Below are positions 44,150-54,403 of a DNA stretch of 64,000 nucleotides, in pieces. Location: positions 682,001 through 746,000 of the forward strand of contig NC_016887.1 of NCBI RefSeq assembly GCF_000284035.1. Reading direction: 5' to 3'. The notes under the pieces were generated by a model that was not told where the DNA came from, searched no databases, and saw only the letters and a list, made by a program, of their open reading frames with translations. Every line of letters starts with the position of its first letter. Within the stretch, counting starts at the first letter, position 1. The DNA comes from Nocardia cyriacigeorgica GUH-2 (GTDB taxonomy: Bacteria; Actinomycetota; Actinomycetes; Mycobacteriales; Mycobacteriaceae). Made by a program: the position numbers and the translations under genes.

Positions 44150-45580
44150 CTATCCGGCTCCACCCGGCCGAGCTGGAAGGTCGAGAACCAATCGGACCCC
44201 GCCGAGAGTTCCGTTGTCGAAATATGCGCGGCCGCCGTGTAATTGGGCTTGCTGGGCGACCAATGCCAAGCCCAGCCCCGATCCACCTTTGGTGGCTTGG
44301 GAGCCGCGGTAGAAGCGGTCGAAGACGGCTTGGCGTTCGGCTTCGGGGATGCCGCGGCCGTTGTCGTCGATGGTGACGATGATGTGGCCGGCGGGGGCGC
44401 GGTGGGCGGAGACTAGGGCTTCGGTGGCGCCGCCGTGTTTGACGGAGTTGGCCAACGCGTTGTCGACGGCCAGGCGCAGGCCGGCGGGGAGGCCGCGGGT
44501 GACCAGTTCGGCGTCGGTGTCGATGCGGACGGTCAGGCCGGGGAAGTGGCGCATGGCGTCGTGGGCGGCCTGGTCGCACAGGTCGCCGACGTCGGTGTCG
44601 ACGTGGTCGCGTTCGTGGGTGAGGTCGCCGGAGGCCAGCCGTTCCAGCGCGGACAGGGTGGCTTCCACGCGGCCCTGGCTGCGATGCAGGTCGTCGAGGA
44701 TTTCGGCGCGCTGGGCCTCGTCCAGGTCGAGGGTGCGCAACACCTCCAGGTCGGTGCGCATGGCGGTGAGCGGGGTGCGCAGTTCGTGGGCGGACACCGC
44801 GGCGAAATCGCGGGCGGTTTCCAGGGCGGCGGCGGTTTCGCCCTGGGCCTGGTCGACTCGCGACAGCATGGTGTTCACCGCTTGGGCGAGTTGCTCGGCC
44901 TCGAGCACACCGGAACCGTCCACCGGCTGCGGCGGATGTTCTGGATCGCGGTAGCCGCTACGCGCCCCCACCTGACGGGTGAGGTCGACGATCGGCCGCA
45001 CGGCCCGTCCACCGAACAGCCAGCCCAACCCGGCCGCCGCGGCGATGGCCACCAATCCGCCGGCCAGCACCCACCGCTGCTGCTCGGCGGTGGCGCGGGC
45101 GGCGTCGGCATTGGGGATACCCAGCGAGACGGTCCGGCCGGCCTGCTGGTTCTCGGTCGTGGTGAGCACGCGATAGGACGCGCCGTCCACGGTGACGGTG
45201 TGCGAACCCGTTGGCAGATTGGGCAATTCGATGGCGGTGGTCGCGGTGAGTTCACCGCTGTCTCGGACGGTGAGCGCCAGATTCTCGTTCGGCCCGATCA
45301 AGTTGACCAGCCCGACCGCGATCACCGGATCGATCAACACCAACCGCGACGCCAGAGTGAGCTGCTGATCGGTCTGCTCGACGTTCACGCGCTCGATCGC
45401 CTGCAACGTGATGACGCTCAGAATCGTGATGATGAGAATCGCACCCGCCGCCGCCGCTCCCGCCACCCTGGTGCGCAACGAGTAGGCCCGGCGTCGACGC
45501 GAAGACGCGCCACGATCGGACGGGTCACTACCGCCCGGTGGCGAGCCCGCACCAGGAGTTTCCGGCGACCCGGCGCTCAC
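44150..45580 (-). CDS. prrB: Sensor histidine kinase PrrB
   Basis: A 476-residue membrane histidine kinase. Two membrane helices (about 39-62 and 170-190) bracket an extracytoplasmic sensor; a HAMP follows; the phospho-acceptor His265 is in VSAHELRTPLTAM; the ATP-binding part has the N box VDNALANSVKHG, the G1 box TIDDNGRGIPE and the G2 box KGGSGLGLALV. It lies 10 bp downstream of its response regulator, the prrA-prrB arrangement of mycobacteria (Rv0903c-Rv0902c), needed for adaptation early in infection there. The start is GTG 45580. The accessory toxin operon sits just downstream of it. Confidence 0.92.
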   Translation of the reverse strand: MSAGSPETPGAGSPPGGSDPSDRGASSRRRRAYSLRTRVAGAAAAGAILIITILSVITLQAIERVNVEQTDQQLTLASRLVLIDPVIAVGLVNLIGPNENLALTVRDSGELTATTAIELPNLPTGSHTVTVDGASYRVLTTTENQQAGRTVSLGIPNADAARATAEQQRWVLAGGLVAIAAAAGLGWLFGGRAVRPIVDLTRQVGARSGYRDPEHPPQPVDGSGVLEAEQLAQAVNTMLSRVDQAQGETAAALETARDFAAVSAHELRTPLTAMRTDLEVLRTLDLDEAQRAEILDDLHRSQGRVEATLSALERLASGDLTHERDHVDTDVGDLCDQAAHDAMRHFPGLTVRIDTDAELVTRGLPAGLRLAVDNALANSVKHGGATEALVSAHRAPAGHIIVTIDDNGRGIPEAERQAVFDRFYRGSQATKGGSGLGLALVAQQAQLHGGRAYFDNGTLGGVRLVLDLPARPGGAG

Positions 45581-45590
45581 AATCGATCAC

Positions 45591-46310
45591 TCATTTCGGC
45601 GCCCGCAATACGAACCCCACCCCGCGAATCGTGTGCAGCAACCGCGGCGTCCCTTCCACCTCGAGCTTGCGCCGCAGATACCCGACGAACACATCCACCA
45701 CATTGGTGTCGGCGGCGAAGTCGTAACCCCACACCAGCTCCAGCAGCCGTTCCCGGCTCAGCACCACCCCGGCATTGCGGGCCAGCGTGGACAGCAGTTC
45801 GAATTCCCGCTTGGTCAGGTCGATTTCGCGGCCGTGCAACAGCGCGCGATACCCGGCGACATCCACCTCCAGCGGCCCGACGGTCACCGCGCCCGGTGTG
45901 GCGGCGGCGGGGGTGTCGGTGCGCCGGCGCAGCAACGCCTTGATCCGCGCCACCAGCTCTGCCAGCACGAACGGCTTCACCAGATAGTCGTCGGCGCCCG
46001 ATTCCAGCCCGGCGATCCGGTCGTCGACCGAACTGCGGGCACTGAGCACACAGATCGGGACCTCGTTGCCCATGGCGCGCAGCGCGGTCACCACCCCGGC
46101 GCCGTCGAGCACCGGCATATTCATATCGAGCACGATGGCGTCGGGGGAGTGCTCGTTGACCGCGCGCAGGGCCGCACCACCGTCACGGGCGACTAGGACC
46201 TGGAAGCCGGACAGGCGCAGCCCGCGCTCCACCGAGGCGAGCACGTCCTCGTCGTCGTCGACGACGAGGACGGTCGGGTTCGTTGTGCGATCGGCGCTCA
46301 CGTCGTTCAT
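45591..46310 (-). CDS. prrA: Response regulator PrrA (OmpR family)
   Basis: A 239-residue two-component regulator. The receiver domain has the acidic pair at Asp18-Asp20, the phospho-acceptor Asp62 in [13 protein letters not shown] and the conserved Lys in DYLVKPFV. The winged-helix DNA-binding domain is clear ([47 protein letters not shown]). The sequence is very close to mycobacterial PrrA. It is upstream of prrB and probably autoregulates the pair. The start is ATG 46310. Confidence 0.96.
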   Translation of the reverse strand: MNDVSADRTTNPTVLVVDDDEDVLASVERGLRLSGFQVLVARDGGAALRAVNEHSPDAIVLDMNMPVLDGAGVVTALRAMGNEVPICVLSARSSVDDRIAGLESGADDYLVKPFVLAELVARIKALLRRRTDTPAAATPGAVTVGPLEVDVAGYRALLHGREIDLTKREFELLSTLARNAGVVLSRERLLELVWGYDFAADTNVVDVFVGYLRRKLEVEGTPRLLHTIRGVGFVLRAPK

Positions 46311-46380
46311 TCTGCCGTCGATTCCCGGCTCGCCCCGGTCACGACGCTCGCCGGGTTGACGGGCGTGAGCACCGCTGCGC

Positions 46381-46767
46381 TCAGTAGTTCTTGCAGGTGT
46401 CGGCGACCTTCTGGATGGTCTGGCTCACGCCCGCCGCGCGCGGGTCGTTCTGGGCCTGCTGGGCGGCCTCGGGGTTCTCGTCGAGGTAGCGCTGGAGTTC
46501 GGCGCGACGCTGTTCGACCGGCTGATCGAACTTGGCCTGGAGTTCGGCCTTGATCTCCGGGTTGGCGTCCAGCATCGCGGCCAGCTGCGGTGCCTGATCG
46601 TGCAGCGCGGCGTCGACCTGGGCGAACGAACAATCCGATTCCAGCAGCGGCGCCGCCAGCTCCATCGGGCCCGCGGACGCGATGGCCGGGCTGAGGAAGG
46701 CGGACACGGTGGCGGCCCCGGCCACGGTGAGTGCCGCGAGGGTGGCCTTGCCACGAAAACGTTTCAT
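46381..46767 (-). CDS. Hemophore-related exported protein
   Basis: A 128-residue secreted helical protein. The signal peptide ends near [13 protein letters not shown]. The mature chain has two Cys, [10 protein letters not shown] near its start and DTCKNY at its end, likely linked, and the pattern [25 protein letters not shown] is typical of the mycobacterial hemophore-related family (Rv0203-like). Such proteins bind haem outside the cell and pass it to MmpL importers, though no haem-binding residue can be assigned here. The start is ATG 46767 with AGGAGG 7 nt upstream. It lies between prrA and prpE on the same strand. Confidence 0.85.
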   Translation of the reverse strand: MKRFRGKATLAALTVAGAATVSAFLSPAIASAGPMELAAPLLESDCSFAQVDAALHDQAPQLAAMLDANPEIKAELQAKFDQPVEQRRAELQRYLDENPEAAQQAQNDPRAAGVSQTIQKVADTCKNY

Positions 46768-46874
46768 ATTGCTGCCTCCTACAAGATCGGTGACGGACGC
46801 CTCGACGGTATTGCCCGGTGCTGGCACGCGTGTGAACCGTTCCTGTGAAAACTCTGAGGAGCCGAGCAGATCCG

Positions 46875-48947
46875 TTACGGGGCGACCGGATTCGAATCCG
46901 GCACGACCTCCCCGTTGCCATTGCCGTCGCCGTTGCCGGGGCGGCTGGTGAACAGTTCGGGCTGCGCGGCCAGGATCTGATCTTCCAGCGCAACAAGCAC
47001 GGCCGGGTCCTCGATCGTGGATGGGACCTCGTATTCCTCACCGGCGGTGATCTGCCGGATGGTCTTGCGCAGGATTTTGCCCGACCGGGTCTTCGGCAGC
47101 CCCGCCACGACCACGGCATCGTGCAGGGTCGCGATGGCGCCGATCTGCTCGCGTACCCGCTGGATCAGCTCCTCCTTCAGCTGCTCCTTGTCCACCTCGA
47201 CGCCGGTCTTCAGCACCACGTACGCGATCGGCCGCTGCCCCTTGAGTTCGTCGGGCAGCCCGATCACCGCGCATTCGGCCACCGCCTCGTGACCGGCGAT
47301 CGCGGCCTCGATGCTGCCCGCCGACAGCCGATGCCCGGCCATATTGATCACATCGTCGCTGCGGCCGAGCACGAACAGATAGCCGTCATCGTCGAAGTAA
47401 CCGGAGTCGCCGGTGAGGTAGTGGCCGGGATAGGCGGACAGATACGAACGCTGGTACCGCTCGTCGTCGTGCCACAGCCCGCTCAGCGCGCCCGGCGGCA
47501 GCGGCAACCCGATGACGATATTGCCCTCGACATTCGCCGCCACCGGATTGCCGTTGGAGTCCAGCACCCGCAGCCGGTACCCGGGCACCGGCACCGAGGC
47601 CGAGCCGGGCTTGATCGGCAGCTGTTGCAACCCCAGCGGATTGGCGCAGATCGGCCAGCCGGTTTCGGTCTGCCACCAGTGGTCGACCACCGGGCAGTCC
47701 GGACGGTCGGCCAGCAGGGTATCGACCGCCCATTCGTAGGTCGTCGGATCCAGCCGCTCGCCCGCGCAGAACAGCGCCCGCAGCGAGGACAGGTCGTAGG
47801 TGTGGGCCAGCGTGGCCTCGGGGTCGGCACGGCGGATGGCGCGCAGCGCGGTCGGCGCGGTGAACAGCACGTGCACCCCGTATTCGGCGACCACCCGCCA
47901 GAAGGCGCCGGCGTCCGGGGTGCCGATCGGCTTGCCCTCGTAGAGCAGCGTGGTGGCGCCGACCAGCAGCGGCGCGTAGACGATGTAGGAGTGGCCGACC
48001 ACCCAGCCCACATCGGAGGCCGCCCACATCACCTGACCAGGCCCGACGTCGTAGATATTGCGCATCGACCAGCTCAGCGCCACCGCGTGCCCGCCGTTGT
48101 CGCGGACCACGCCCTTGGGACGGCCGGTGGTGCCGGAGGTGTAGAGAATGTAGAGCGGATCGGTCGCGGCGACGGTCACCGGCTCGGCCAGTGGCGCGTC
48201 CCGTACCGCTTCCTCCCAGTCCATCCAGCGCGCGGCCACGGTGTCGGCCGAGCTCGGCAGCGATTCGGTGGCGGGCTGCGGCGCCGGGAACGGGATGGTC
48301 GGGAAGGCGGCACGCTGCTTGACGATGACGTTGCGCGGCGCCGTCGTCTGGGCGAGGTCCAGCGCCTGCATGACGATCGGCGGATATTCGATCCGCCGCC
48401 CGGGCTCCAGCCCACCGGAGGCGGTGATGATCAGCACCGGCTCGGCGTCATCGATCCGGGCGGCCAGTTCGGGCGCGGCGAACCCGCCGAAGACCACCGA
48501 ATGCACCGCTCCGATCCGCGCGCAGGCCAGCATGGCGATCACGGCCTCGGGGATCATCGGCAGGTAGATCACCACCCGATCGCCCTTGGCGACACCGAGT
48601 CGTGACATCGCACCCGCGAAGCGTGACACTTCGGTCAACAGCTCGGCGTAGCTGTATACCCCTCTGTTACCCGTCATAGCCGAGTCGTATATGAGGGCGG
48701 GCTGGTCGGCTCGGCCGCCGGCGCCGTCGGAACCTTCGGGCAGTTCCCGGACGTGCCGGTCGAGCGCGTTGAACGAGGTGTTGAGCGTGGCGTCGGGGAA
48801 CCAGCGGGCCGCGGGCTTGGCCGTGGTGTCGATCACCTGCTCCGGGGGTACCTCCCAGTCGATGGCGGTGGCAGCATGGGCCCAGAACTCGGCGGGATCG
48901 ACGAGGCTGGTCTGGTAGACCGGTCGGTACTCGTTCCTCGCGTTCAA
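46875..48947 (-). CDS. prpE: Propionyl-/acyl-CoA synthetase
   Basis: A 690-residue AMP-forming acyl-CoA synthetase of the acetyl/propionyl-CoA synthetase group, most like PrpE. Core motifs: LYILYTSGTTGRPKGVVRDN (P-loop, A3), VDHWWQTETGWPI (A5), YLTGDSGYFDDDGYLFVLGR (A7) and the C-terminal catalytic-lysine motif TRSGKILRKTIR (A10). The TTG 48947 start (LNARNEYRPVYQTSL) is chosen because GGGAG is 7 nt upstream; the longer frame has no family resemblance. It would feed propionate or acetate into central metabolism, in line with the two citrate synthases nearby. The Gly/Asn tail (GNGDGNGNG) is unusual. Confidence 0.9.
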   Translation of the reverse strand: MNARNEYRPVYQTSLVDPAEFWAHAATAIDWEVPPEQVIDTTAKPAARWFPDATLNTSFNALDRHVRELPEGSDGAGGRADQPALIYDSAMTGNRGVYSYAELLTEVSRFAGAMSRLGVAKGDRVVIYLPMIPEAVIAMLACARIGAVHSVVFGGFAAPELAARIDDAEPVLIITASGGLEPGRRIEYPPIVMQALDLAQTTAPRNVIVKQRAAFPTIPFPAPQPATESLPSSADTVAARWMDWEEAVRDAPLAEPVTVAATDPLYILYTSGTTGRPKGVVRDNGGHAVALSWSMRNIYDVGPGQVMWAASDVGWVVGHSYIVYAPLLVGATTLLYEGKPIGTPDAGAFWRVVAEYGVHVLFTAPTALRAIRRADPEATLAHTYDLSSLRALFCAGERLDPTTYEWAVDTLLADRPDCPVVDHWWQTETGWPICANPLGLQQLPIKPGSASVPVPGYRLRVLDSNGNPVAANVEGNIVIGLPLPPGALSGLWHDDERYQRSYLSAYPGHYLTGDSGYFDDDGYLFVLGRSDDVINMAGHRLSAGSIEAAIAGHEAVAECAVIGLPDELKGQRPIAYVVLKTGVEVDKEQLKEELIQRVREQIGAIATLHDAVVVAGLPKTRSGKILRKTIRQITAGEEYEVPSTIEDPAVLVALEDQILAAQPELFTSRPGNGDGNGNGEVVPDSNPVAP

Positions 48948-49263
48948 CCCGTGCTCCCTAGCCTCGCTTCGATGCCCGCTCGATAGATCAGCACGATTGT
49001 GGCAGACTTCACGCGACGCCCGGGTGGGTGCCGCGACCTTTGGTTTTGCCTGGAACAGGCTGGTCACTGGGCGAGTGCCGATGCGGGGTCAACCAAGAAG
49101 TTATTGATCCGTTAGAATCTGATGTCACTTATTCGGTCCGTCGAAGACGCAATTTCTCGGCCAGCCGCAGATCTCGGCCAGCACTGTCTGTCGAGCCAGC
49201 ATGCGATTGTTGAGGTTCCGCTGATGGCGCGTGGCTGGGGCCAGTTTGGAAAGTGAGTGGGAG

Positions 49264-52200
49264 ATGCGTGACGCCGCTAGGTCCGGCAGAAAGCGCTGGG
49301 CGCTCAGCAACTGGGACCTGCGCTGGAAGGTTACGGCGGTTCTCGCCGTGCCGCTGGCGGTCGCGGTCGGACTCGGCGTGTCCAAGATTTCGTCCGAGTG
49401 GAGCGAGGCCAATCGCCTGGCCTCCGCCGCCGACAACGTCGAGGTCATTCCGGTCGTCACCGGTCTGAGTGCCGCGACCTCGACCGTCGCGGGTTCGCAG
49501 GTCATCAATATCGGTGGCCGGTCGCTGGTCACCGAGGAGAACCTGGTCGACCTGGACAAGGCGATCACCGCCGCCGAAGACGCCATCGGTGAACTCGCCG
49601 ATCTGCCGAGTGCGCAGCAGCCCTTGCAGGAGATGCTCGATCAGGCCAAGCAGGTGCGCGCGCAGGGGCTGGCCCCCACGACGCTGCCGCCGCTGGCGGC
49701 CCGAGACCAGATCGACCGATACCGCAGCAACGGTGTCGAGGCGGTCGAGCAGATCGTGGCCCAGGTCAGCGACCCGAACATCGATGCGGCCAAGCTGCGC
49801 CTGGTCGACGCGCTCAACATGCGCGCCACCATGCTCGGCGAGGTCGTCGGTCTCGCGGTGTATCTGCAAGACCGCGAGGAGGGGACGCAGACCTACCTGG
49901 TCGCCACCAATACCGAGCGTGCGCTGCTCGGCCTGCTCGCCGAGCGCTTCCCCGCCGACGACCGCAACATCAACGATCTGCGCACCGGGATCGAAGCCCG
50001 TGAGGGCATGCTCACCGGCCCGCAGGCCCAGTCCGGGCAGCTGCCGCTGGGTGAGGCCCGGCAGTCGATCCTGTCCAGCCTCGACACCACCGAGGCACTG
50101 GTCGCCTTCTCCACCGACGACATCGTCAGCGGCGTGCGCGATCTCGCCGACAACGCCCGCTCCGACGCCATCATGTACAGCGTCGTGGTGCTGCTGACCA
50201 TCCTGGCCGCGCTGCTGCTCGCGGTGTTCGTGGCCCGGTCGATGATCGTGCCGCTACACCGCCTGCGCCTGGCCGCGCTGCGCGTCGCCGAGAGCGATCT
50301 GCCGCACGAGGTGGCCCAGCTGCGTAACGGCGCCTCGCCGGAGGAAGTGCCGCTGGAGCCGATGCCGATCCGCTCCGAGGAGGAGATCGGTCAGCTGGCC
50401 CGCGCCGTCGACGACATCCACGGCCAGGCGCTGCGCCTGGCCAGTGATCAGGCGCAGATGCGCTCGCAGGTCAACGACATGTTCGAGACCTTGGCTCGCC
50501 GCTCCAAGTCGCTGGTCGACCATCAGCTCACGCTGATCGAGGCGATGGAGTACGACGAGAAGGACCCGCGCCTGCTGGAGAACCTCTTCCGGCTCGACCA
50601 CCTCGCCGCGCTTATGCGCCGAAACGGCGACAACCTGCTGATCCTGGCCGGTACCAAACAGCGCCGGGCCAAGTCCGCGCCGGTCGAGATCGCCGACGTG
50701 CTGCGTGCCGCGATCTCCGAGGTCGAGGACTACGAGCGGGTCAAGCTGGGCGCCACCCCGCGGGGTTCGCTGAAGGAACCGGCCGCCTCCGATCTCGCGC
50801 ACCTGTTCGCCGAGCTGCTCGACAACGCGCTGCGGGCCTCGCCGCCGGAAACCGATGTGAAGTTCACCTTCGCCCAGGCGCACGATCAGGGCCTGCTCAT
50901 CGAGGTCGCCGACCGCGGTATCGGTATGCCGCCCACCGAGATGGCCGAGATCAACCGCAGGCTCGAAGCCACCGCCGAACCCGGCCCCGACACCGCCCGC
51001 CACATGGGTCTGTTCGTGGTCGGCCGGCTGGCCGAGCGGCACGGGCTCACCGTGCGGCTGCGTCCGACCTTCGACACCGCGCGCGACCCGGGCGTCACCG
51101 TCACCGTGCATGTGCCGGTGGGTCTGATCGTCGCCGACAAGAGCGGCTCCGGTCCGCTGGTTCCGCAGCCGTCGCCGACCCCGCCCGGTGGTATGCAGCG
51201 GCCCTCGGCGCCGTCGTCGATGCAGATGCGCTCGGTCAGCCGCACTCCCGGCGGCAACATGATGGTCACCGTCGATCCCGGCGTGAGCGGTCCGATCCCG
51301 GCCAGTGCCGAGGATCGCGCGGCCGCGGCCGGTGCGGCCGCCACCGCCGGTGGTGGTCTGCCGCAGCGTCAGCCCGGTTCGGCGATGGCCTCGGGTCTGC
51401 GCGGTGAGGCCGAGCAGTCCGGTGCCACCCTGCGTCCCGCGCCGGGGCAGCAGCAGGGCACCGGCCCGCAACGCGGCAAGCTCGCCGCCGCGGCCATGCC
51501 CAAGCGCAATGTCGTTCCCGGCGGCCCGGTGCCGCCGCGTCCGGGTGGGCCGCAGGCCGAGCGCCCGGCCGCCACGCCGCCGCCGCGCGATCCGAACACC
51601 GGCTTGCCGCAGCGTCAGCCGGGTTCCAACGGGGTGCCGCAGCCGAGTGGCGGGCTGCCCCAGCGTGAGGCCGGTCCGGCCGCGCAGCCCAGTGCGAACG
51701 GCGGTCTGCCGCAGCGTGGTCCGAGTGGGCTGCCGCAGCGTCAGCCGGGTCAGGCCGGGCCGGGCGCTGGTTTGCCGCAGCGCGAGCCCGGGCAGAGCGG
51801 TTTGGCGCCGCGTGAGGCGGGCCCGAGTGGCTTGCCGCAGCGTGAGCCTGCTGCCGGTGGGTTGCCGCAGCGTGAGGCTGGTCCGAGTGGGCTGCCGCAG
51901 CGTGAGCCTGCCGCCGGTGGTCTCCCGCAGCGTGAGCCTGCCGCGGGTGGTCTGCCCCAGCGTGAGGCCGGCGGATTGCCGCAGCGTGAGTCGGGTGCGA
52001 GCGGGTTGCCGCAGCGTGAACCTGCTGCAGGTGGTCTGCCCCAGCGTGAGTCCGCCGCGAACGATATGCCTCAGCGCGAAGCCGGCGGTCTGCCCGAGCG
52101 TGAGGCGGGCGGACTCCCGCAGCGTGCGGCGGGCGGTCTGCCGCAGCGTGGGCCCGGTCAGAACGGCCCCGCGCCGCGTGAGGGCGGCCCGAGTGGTCTG

Positions 52201-53022
52201 CCGCAGCGTGGGCCGGGTCAGTCCGGTCTGCCGCAGCGTCAGCCCGCGGCGGCGCAGTCCGGTGAGATGCAGGCCGCCGGTGCCGCGGCCAACGGCAGCG
52301 CGCAGCCGACGGCGGCCCCGCGCCGACCGGAGGCCAACCCGCGTCACACGGAGCTACCCCAGCGACAGATGGATCTACCCCAGCGTTCGACCACCGAACT
52401 ACCACAGCGTCAGACCGAACTGCCCTCGCGTTCGACCGGCCCCGGTGGCCTACCGCAGCGTCAGCCGGGCAACGGCCTGCCGCCGCGGATCGAGAACGCG
52501 CCGGGTGTCGGTCTGCCGCAGCGCGACAGCGCTCGCCCCGCCGGCGAGTCCGGGGAATCCAACGGCTCCGGCGACGCCGGCCGCGATCGCGGCAGGCACA
52601 GCTACCGGGCCAACCCGGAGCGCACGGCGTCGTTCTTCCAGACCCGGTTGCAGCCGGCCGAGGAAAGCGGCTCGGTGATGGGCGGAACGCCGATCTTCGC
52701 CGAGATGATGTCGGCCTGGCTCGCGGATCCGAACTCGGACCGATCCCAGACCGCCGCTTCCTTCGAATCACCCGGTGACGAAGGCTGGCAGGCAGCACAG
52801 CGGGCCAGCGAAGCGAAGCCCACCGCCACCACGGCAGCCGGTCTGCCGCAGCGTAATCCGGGTGGACGTCTGGTGCCCGGCGCCGTCAGCGGCGCCGTGG
52901 ATCGGGCACCGAGGCGCGACCCCGAATCGATTCGGTCCAGCTTGAGTCGTCACCAGCAGGGCGTTCGGGATGGCCGTGCAATGAAGGCAATGAACCTAAC
53001 CGGAGACAAAGGAGACCGATGA
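49264..53022 (+). CDS. Conservon sensor kinase with LPQR-repeat tail (CvnA type)
   Basis: A 1252-residue nitrate/nitrite-sensing-type histidine kinase, first gene of a conservon. A membrane helix at ~22-40 is followed by a long extracytoplasmic helical sensor (to ~305), a second membrane helix (~309-331), a HAMP, and a GHKL ATPase with [35 protein letters not shown] and [16 protein letters not shown]. Residues ~630-1110 are a low-complexity tail with at least 24 LPQR motifs, followed by a conserved C-terminal [13 protein letters not shown] motif. No standard phospho-acceptor His box is present, as usual for CvnA. Start ATG 49264; GTG 49231 is possible. It overlaps the roadblock gene by ATGA. 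Confidence 0.88.
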   Translation: MRDAARSGRKRWALSNWDLRWKVTAVLAVPLAVAVGLGVSKISSEWSEANRLASAADNVEVIPVVTGLSAATSTVAGSQVINIGGRSLVTEENLVDLDKAITAAEDAIGELADLPSAQQPLQEMLDQAKQVRAQGLAPTTLPPLAARDQIDRYRSNGVEAVEQIVAQVSDPNIDAAKLRLVDALNMRATMLGEVVGLAVYLQDREEGTQTYLVATNTERALLGLLAERFPADDRNINDLRTGIEAREGMLTGPQAQSGQLPLGEARQSILSSLDTTEALVAFSTDDIVSGVRDLADNARSDAIMYSVVVLLTILAALLLAVFVARSMIVPLHRLRLAALRVAESDLPHEVAQLRNGASPEEVPLEPMPIRSEEEIGQLARAVDDIHGQALRLASDQAQMRSQVNDMFETLARRSKSLVDHQLTLIEAMEYDEKDPRLLENLFRLDHLAALMRRNGDNLLILAGTKQRRAKSAPVEIADVLRAAISEVEDYERVKLGATPRGSLKEPAASDLAHLFAELLDNALRASPPETDVKFTFAQAHDQGLLIEVADRGIGMPPTEMAEINRRLEATAEPGPDTARHMGLFVVGRLAERHGLTVRLRPTFDTARDPGVTVTVHVPVGLIVADKSGSGPLVPQPSPTPPGGMQRPSAPSSMQMRSVSRTPGGNMMVTVDPGVSGPIPASAEDRAAAAGAAATAGGGLPQRQPGSAMASGLRGEAEQSGATLRPAPGQQQGTGPQRGKLAAAAMPKRNVVPGGPVPPRPGGPQAERPAATPPPRDPNTGLPQRQPGSNGVPQPSGGLPQREAGPAAQPSANGGLPQRGPSGLPQRQPGQAGPGAGLPQREPGQSGLAPREAGPSGLPQREPAAGGLPQREAGPSGLPQREPAAGGLPQREPAAGGLPQREAGGLPQRESGASGLPQREPAAGGLPQRESAANDMPQREAGGLPEREAGGLPQRAAGGLPQRGPGQNGPAPREGGPSGLPQRGPGQSGLPQRQPAAAQSGEMQAAGAAANGSAQPTAAPRRPEANPRHTELPQRQMDLPQRSTTELPQRQTELPSRSTGPGGLPQRQPGNGLPPRIENAPGVGLPQRDSARPAGESGESNGSGDAGRDRGRHSYRANPERTASFFQTRLQPAEESGSVMGGTPIFAEMMSAWLADPNSDRSQTAASFESPGDEGWQAAQRASEAKPTATTAAGLPQRNPGGRLVPGAVSGAVDRAPRRDPESIRSSLSRHQQGVRDGRAMKAMNLTGDKGDR
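51358..52524 (+). repeat. LPQR-encoding repeat region within the conservon kinase
   Basis: Codons for the pentad G-L-P-Q-R recur at irregular 20-90 bp intervals, giving at least 23 exact LPQR motifs here (a further one at 52846) plus degenerate ones (MPQR, LPER, APRE). Between them are Ala/Gly/Pro/Glu spacers such as EPAAG and EAGPSG. At DNA level this is a diverged tandem repeat able to change length by slippage or recombination. Confidence 0.85.
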
Positions 53023-53438
53023 ACCCCGATCTAGGTGGTAGTGGTACGAACCGTCAGCTGGATTGGCTGGTTTCGAACTTCGCCAACGAGGTTCCTGGCG
53101 TAGCCCATGCCGTGCTGGTCTCGGCCGACGGTCTGCTGATGGCCGCGAGCGCGCAGCTGCCGGTCGATCGTGCCGAACAGCTATCGGCCGTCACCGCCGG
53201 GCTCGCCAGCCTGTCGGTGGGTGTGTCGAACCTGTTCGAAGGCGGCACCGTCCTGCAGTCCGTGGTCGAGATGGAGCACGGCTACCTCTTGCTGATGGCC
53301 GTCGGCGACGGCTCGTACCTTGCGGTCCTGACCAACACCTCGTGTGACATCGGTCAGGTGGGTTACGAGATGGCGTTGTTGGTCGAGCGTGTTGGCCAGA
53401 CAGTTCAGGCCACTCCACGCGTCACGATGGGTTCCTGA
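53019..53438 (+). CDS. Roadblock/LC7 protein (CvnB type)
   Basis: A 139-residue roadblock/LC7-fold protein, second conservon gene (Rv3364c-like in M. tuberculosis). The fold is visible in [31 protein letters not shown], the central LEHG-like strand [20 protein letters not shown] and the closing helix [13 protein letters not shown]. Such proteins act with the small GTPase of the same conservon, probably controlling its nucleotide state at the membrane kinase. It is coupled to the kinase by ATGA (53019-53022). Confidence 0.92.
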   Translation: MNPDLGGSGTNRQLDWLVSNFANEVPGVAHAVLVSADGLLMAASAQLPVDRAEQLSAVTAGLASLSVGVSNLFEGGTVLQSVVEMEHGYLLLMAVGDGSYLAVLTNTSCDIGQVGYEMALLVERVGQTVQATPRVTMGS

Positions 53439-53445
53439 TGGTGGG

Positions 53446-53820
53446 ATGGACATAGAAGATCATGGTGTGGGGAGCGCCGAGCCCAGCCTCGTCCGCCCGT
53501 ATTCGCTGACCGCGGGCCGTACCCGGCCCAAGGTCGAGCTCGCGCTGGAGGCCCTCGTCGCATCGCATCCGGTCGCCCTCGAGCGGCAGTTCGAACTGAC
53601 CAACATCGAAACGTCCATCGTGGAGTTGTGCAGAGAATCGCCGTCCGTGGCTGAAGTTGCGGCTCGATTGGGTATACCCATCGGGGTGGCGCGTGTGCTC
53701 GTGGCAGATCTCATCGAAGCGGGGCACGTTCGCGTTTCGGCCACATTGAAAGACGACTCCAGCGACGATGAACGTCGCGAGCTGATCGAAAGGGTTCTCA
53801 GTGGACTCCGGCGTATTTGA
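53446..53820 (+). CDS. DUF742 protein (CvnC type)
   Basis: A 124-residue DUF742 protein, third conservon gene. It begins MDIEDHGVGSAEPSLVRPYS, has the conserved SLVRPYSLTAGRTRP segment and a winged-helix-like region NIETSIVELCRESPSVAEVAARLGIPIGVARVLVADLIEAG. It probably mediates contacts between roadblock protein and GTPase or DNA; the exact role is not known. ATG 53446 lies 7 nt after the roadblock stop. Its end overlaps the GTPase start by 20 bp. Confidence 0.88.
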   Translation: MDIEDHGVGSAEPSLVRPYSLTAGRTRPKVELALEALVASHPVALERQFELTNIETSIVELCRESPSVAEVAARLGIPIGVARVLVADLIEAGHVRVSATLKDDSSDDERRELIERVLSGLRRI

Positions 53821-54403
53821 TTCGACGGCGCAGGTCGATACCCGTACCGCCAAGCCGGGTTCGGCCAAGATTGTGGTCGCGGGTGGTTTCGGTGTGGGTA
53901 AAACGACATTGGTCGGCGCCGTCTCGGAGATCGTTCCGCTGCGCACCGAAGCGTTGGTCACCAACGCGAGTGCCGGAATCGATAATCTGACCGGCATTCC
54001 GATGAAATCGACCACCACGGTGGCGATGGACTTCGGCCGCATCAGCCTCGCGGACGACCTCGTCCTGTACCTATTCGGTACGCCCGGCCAGTACCGCTTC
54101 TGGTTCATGTGGGACGACCTGATCCGCGGTGCCATCGGCGCTGTGGTGCTGGTCGACACCCGCAGGCTGGAAGACAGCTTCGCCGCCGTCGACTACTTCG
54201 AAGCGCGCAACCTGCCGTTCCTGGTGGCGCTCAACGAGTTCGACGACGCGCCCCGCTACCCGATCGAGGACATCCGGCAGGCGCTGGCCGTCTCCGGTGA
54301 TGTGCCGATCATGTCCATCGACGCCCGCCGCCGCGAACCGGCCAAGCAGGCGCTGGTGGCGCTCACCGAATACGCGCTGCGCAAGGTGATGCAGGGCTAT
54401 TGA
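53801..54403 (+). CDS. Conservon small GTPase (CvnD type)
   Basis: A 200-residue Ras-like GTP-binding protein, fourth conservon gene. P-loop GGFGVGKTTL at residues 28-37, the G3 motif as FGTPGQYRF, the G4 variant ALNEFDDAP and the G5-like SIDAR are visible. The switch region TTTVAMDFGRI is present. In Streptomyces conservons these GTPases signal from the membrane kinase module to control differentiation or metabolism. The start is GTG 53801 within the end of DUF742. Its TGA overlaps the TTG start of accD3 by 4 nt, extending the operon. Confidence 0.92.
   Translation: MDSGVFDSTAQVDTRTAKPGSAKIVVAGGFGVGKTTLVGAVSEIVPLRTEALVTNASAGIDNLTGIPMKSTTTVAMDFGRISLADDLVLYLFGTPGQYRFWFMWDDLIRGAIGAVVLVDTRRLEDSFAAVDYFEARNLPFLVALNEFDDAPRYPIEDIRQALAVSGDVPIMSIDARRREPAKQALVALTEYALRKVMQGY

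Noticed and set aside
46845..48605. 586-codon plus-strand open frame opposite prpE
   Set aside because: Antisense shadow of a well-recognised acyl-CoA synthetase; Arg/His/Gly/Gln-rich with no motif.
50254..52347. 697-codon minus-strand open frame opposite the conservon kinase
   Set aside because: Its repeated T-L-R-Q-T pattern is just the complement of the LPQR codons; no homology or start signal.
51266..52798. Repeat-rich segment considered as a CRISPR array
   Set aside because: Repeats are in frame with a protein, irregularly spaced and diverged, with no leader or cas genes.
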